A DNA stretch of 7,663 nucleotides from Thermoplasmata archaeon. Lineage in GTDB: Archaea; Thermoplasmatota; Thermoplasmata; Lutacidiplasmatales; UBA184. The DNA is taken from NCBI GenBank assembly GCA_022749905.1, contig JAKIWU010000065.1:1-7663 (forward strand). Reading direction: 5' to 3'. Of the stretch, positions 5,801 through 7,663 are shown in pieces (positions within the stretch are counted from its first letter, which is position 1; every line of letters starts with the position of its first letter). The position numbers and the translations under genes are program-made. The notes beneath the pieces were generated by a model. It was not told where the DNA came from. It saw only the letters and a program-made list of their open reading frames with translations, and did not search any database.

Positions 5801-6604
5801 TCAGGCACCGGTGGAGGTCATCGGACGACGGCACCGGCGGCAGTTGGTGATCCAGGGCTCGTTCATCTCGCCGCAGTAGCTGCACTTGACCGGGGGACGG
5901 ACTCCCTTGGCCGGGGCTGCGGTCGGGGTATCGCCCGCCCCGTACAGCTCCTCGGGTTCCGACGGCTGGAAGTAGACCGGGCCCGATGGTTGGGCAGCTC
6001 CGGCTCGCACACGCTCGCTGTGCTCGCCGACGAACTGAGAAGCCGCTCCGACCTGCAGATCCTTGAACGGCTTCGTGGAGAACATCTCCCGCTGCTCGGG
6101 TGCTTCCGTCGCAGCCAGCGTCGCACGACGCGGCGCCTTCATCCGGTAGCCCGCGAAGGCGAGGGCGCCTCCCCCGATTGCGATCACGATGCCGATGAGG
6201 GAGAGAAACGTCAGTCCTGTCAATTGCCAAGTGGACGGAACGGCGTTCGTGTTTGCCTGGGCGAGCACGACGTAGGTCGTGCCGCTGTTGACGTCGAACG
6301 AGACGGTTCCGGATGAGCCCCCGCCCGTCGCAACGGGCGTCGTACCGCGCTGCGCGCAGGTAGCGTCGGAGCATTGATAGATCTGGAACCGGAACGCCGA
6401 GGGCGCGCCGTTCCAGCTCATCGTGATGGAACCGGATCCCACCAATCCCGGTGGCGTCACGGCGAGCGGGCCCACCTGGCCCGCTGAGGGACCCGAGGTC
6501 GCGGGGATCGCGACGGAGAAGGAACTGAGGACCACGGAGAGGAGGGCGATGATCGCGCCGACGGCGATCAGGGTCACCCCGATGAGAAAGACGCCGCGGC
6601 GCAT
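5801..6604 (-). CDS. Two-helix membrane protein with extracytoplasmic domain and C-terminal zinc ribbon (unassigned)
   Basis: A 267-residue protein whose function I do not recognise. Residues 1-4 are MRRG, then a hydrophobic helix at about 5-29. Residues 30-127 are a Ser/Thr/Gly-rich, beta-prone stretch with no long hydrophobic run and a C78-x4-C83 pair. A second helix spans about 129-153 and is followed by RMKAPRR. Positive charges flanking both helices put the N- and C-termini in the cytoplasm and 30-127 outside. Residues about 160-238 look like a flexible Pro/Ala/Glu-rich linker. The C-terminus is a zinc ribbon: C241-x2-C244 and C255-x2-C258, with a basic RRCRRPM end. The first helix could be read as a signal peptide, but the second helix makes a two-pass protein more likely. 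The ATG at 6604 lacks a good Shine-Dalgarno, which fits a leaderless mRNA given the TATA-like motif about 25 nt upstream. It probably has its own promoter. Confidence 0.85.
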   Translation of the reverse strand: MRRGVFLIGVTLIAVGAIIALLSVVLSSFSVAIPATSGPSAGQVGPLAVTPPGLVGSGSITMSWNGAPSAFRFQIYQCSDATCAQRGTTPVATGGGSSGTVSFDVNSGTTYVVLAQANTNAVPSTWQLTGLTFLSLIGIVIAIGGGALAFAGYRMKAPRRATLAATEAPEQREMFSTKPFKDLQVGAASQFVGEHSERVRAGAAQPSGPVYFQPSEPEELYGAGDTPTAAPAKGVRPPVKCSYCGEMNEPWITNCRRCRRPMTSTGA

Positions 6605-6608
6605 CCCC

Positions 6609-6623
6609 GCCCCTACGAGGGGC
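6609..6623. repeat. GC-rich palindrome just upstream of the zinc-ribbon gene
   Basis: GCCCCT-ACG-AGGGGC is a perfect 6-bp inverted repeat with a 3-nt centre, located between the TATA-like motif and the ATG at 6604. If transcription begins at the ATG, it covers the region just upstream of the start site, where an archaeal repressor could block polymerase. If there is a leader, it would instead form an RNA hairpin. Chance occurrence is possible at this GC content. Confidence 0.35.
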
Positions 6624-6625
6624 CC

Positions 6626-6633
6626 ATCAAAAG
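6626..6633 (-). promoter_or_regulatory. TATA-like element for the zinc-ribbon gene (leaderless spacing)
   Basis: The minus strand reads CTTTTGAT, centred about 25 nt before the ATG at 6604, with GGAACGC immediately upstream as a poor BRE. It is the only A/T-rich run in the 139-bp gap. The distance equals that of a TATA box from a transcription start, so the message would be leaderless, in agreement with the absence of a Shine-Dalgarno. Confidence 0.4.
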
Positions 6634-6743
6634 CGTTCCGCCGGCAAGTTCGAGAGACGCGCCGGTGGGCTGTTCCTCCTCCTCGTCCACTCTCGCCCCG
6701 CGTCCCTTCCGACGGGGGCTGACCCGGGTTGCATCGGGGGTTG

Positions 6744-7663
6744 CTAGCGGAGGAGGATCAGCGTCTTGCCTCGCGCTCGGCCCGCTCGGCTCAGTGCGTA
6801 GGCTTCCGGGGCCCCTTCGAGGGGGATCCGGGAGCCGACAGGAACCTCGAGCCGCCCCGCAAGGATCTCCGCGGAGATCCTCTCGAGGAGTTCCGCGCGT
6901 GGTTGCATGTCGATGTTGACCCCACGCACACCGAGTTTGGCGAGCGAAGGTGGGTCCGCGACGAACGTCGTGGTCGCCGCGACGCCGCCTGATCGGACGA
7001 GAGCCGCGAGCTCGGCGAAGGACGCGGCATTGCTCACGAGGTCGAGGAGCCCATCCACGCCGTCCGGGTGCAAGGCTCGAATCTGGGGAACGACGGGCGC
7101 AGACGAAAAATCGATCACCTCGCTGGCGCCGCGCGCCTTGAGCTCGACGGACGCATCGGGCCGGCCGGTGGCGATGACGTGAAGGCCGCGGCGAGCGGCG
7201 AGTTGCGTCGCGAACGATCCCACCCCCCCTGTGGCGCCGACGATGACCAGCTTCGCCCCCCGGGGCGCGTTGATCGTATCGAGCGCGTCGAGAGCAGTCA
7301 TCCCCGAGGTTGGAATCCCGGCGGATGCGACGGGATCGAGTCCTTGGGGCACACGCACGATGGCGTTGTTCTCGGGGACGGTCGCGTACTCCGCATAGGT
7401 CCCGATGCCTACGGGCCGGTGCAGGAACGAACCGTACACCTGATCGCCTAGACGGAACCGTGTCACCGAGAGGCCGACCTGCTCGATCGTTCCCGATCCG
7501 TCCACCCCGAGAACGAGGGGGAACACGTGGGGCCTCTTGCCCCGGAAGATTCCCTCTGCGATCTTCCAGTCGAACGGATTGACACTTGCCGCCGTCATGC
7601 GGACCAGAAGGTCCTGGTCCCCCGGCTCGGGGCGGGGCAGTTCCATCAGAGTCGGGCTGCCGG
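6744..7663 (-). CDS. Zinc-independent medium-chain NAD(P)H oxidoreductase (quinone oxidoreductase-like), N-terminus outside window
   Basis: A member of the medium-chain dehydrogenase/reductase superfamily, quinone-oxidoreductase/zeta-crystallin branch. It is expected to transfer hydride from NAD(P)H to a quinone or an activated C=C bond; the substrate cannot be told. Counting from the ATG at 7646, the GroES-like domain (about 1-115) has VNPFDWKI (22-29), GVDGSGTI (47-54) and GDQVYG (67-72). The Rossmann fold follows with VGATGGVGSFATQLA (136-150). The Cys cluster of zinc-containing alcohol dehydrogenases is absent, hence zinc-independent. The ATG at 7646 is probably not the real start: the frame stays open to the window edge and reads GSPTLMELPRPEPG, the usual second strand of this family, so about 10 residues lie outside. 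It is followed by a 139-bp gap and is probably not co-transcribed with the downstream gene. Confidence 0.9.
   Translation of the reverse strand, partial: GSPTLMELPRPEPGDQDLLVRMTAASVNPFDWKIAEGIFRGKRPHVFPLVLGVDGSGTIEQVGLSVTRFRLGDQVYGSFLHRPVGIGTYAEYATVPENNAIVRVPQGLDPVASAGIPTSGMTALDALDTINAPRGAKLVIVGATGGVGSFATQLAARRGLHVIATGRPDASVELKARGASEVIDFSSAPVVPQIRALHPDGVDGLLDLVSNAASFAELAALVRSGGVAATTTFVADPPSLAKLGVRGVNIDMQPRAELLERISAEILAGRLEVPVGSRIPLEGAPEAYALSRAGRARGKTLILLR

Noticed and set aside
4037..6316. 759-residue plus-strand frame opposite pyrG and the zinc-ribbon gene
   Set aside because: Spans two unrelated genes and their gap, lacks domain features, and is best explained by codon bias of the genes on the other strand.
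6605..6743. tRNA or small RNA gene in the largest gap
   Set aside because: No cloverleaf arms, T-loop or box motifs seen; apart from the TATA-like motif and palindrome the spacer is plain GC-rich sequence.
7643..7646. ATG at 7646 as the true start of the oxidoreductase
   Set aside because: The frame is open to the window edge and the upstream codons (GSPTL) continue the family's N-terminal strand, so the real start lies outside.

Overview
The window is a GC-rich piece of an archaeal chromosome. Seven genes all lie on the minus strand with no sizeable gap between them. Archaeal origin is supported by an MCM replicative helicase with an N-terminal zinc motif, an archaeal-type aspartyl-tRNA synthetase, the N-terminus of an archaeal NMD3-family protein, and a DUF424-family protein, which is an archaeal family. 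The GC richness, the set of small zinc-ribbon proteins and the gene content would suit a GC-rich Thermoplasmatota lineage. That placement is an inference; no rRNA is present to settle it.

In transcription order (right to left) the layout is: (1) a 5'-truncated zinc-independent medium-chain NAD(P)H:quinone-type oxidoreductase, 6744-7663; (2) a 139-bp gap with a promoter-like element; (3) an unassigned two-helix membrane protein with a C-terminal cytoplasmic zinc ribbon, 5801-6604; (4) a 105-bp gap with small repeats and a possible promoter; (5) pyrG (CTP synthase), 4061-5695, overlapping (6) aspS, 2788-4089, by 29 bp; (7) mcm, 650-2773, 14 nt after aspS; (8) a 61-bp gap; (9) a DUF424 protein, 268-588; (10) the N-terminal 85 codons of nmd3, 1-256, running off the left edge.

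The run pyrG-aspS-mcm looks like one operon, from its spacing and overlap. DUF424-nmd3 may be its continuation or may start from its own weak promoter. Together the genes cover CTP supply, aspartate charging, replication-fork unwinding and 60S/50S-type ribosome maturation or export-factor-like functions. This is a growth-linked housekeeping cluster, not a mobile or defence island.

I found no tRNA, rRNA, CRISPR array, insertion sequence, intein or attachment site. The least explained item is the membrane-tethered zinc-ribbon protein with its palindrome-bearing upstream region. The rest is mainly housekeeping, with a few residue-level oddities in AspRS and CTP synthase. I see no convincing new multi-gene system here.
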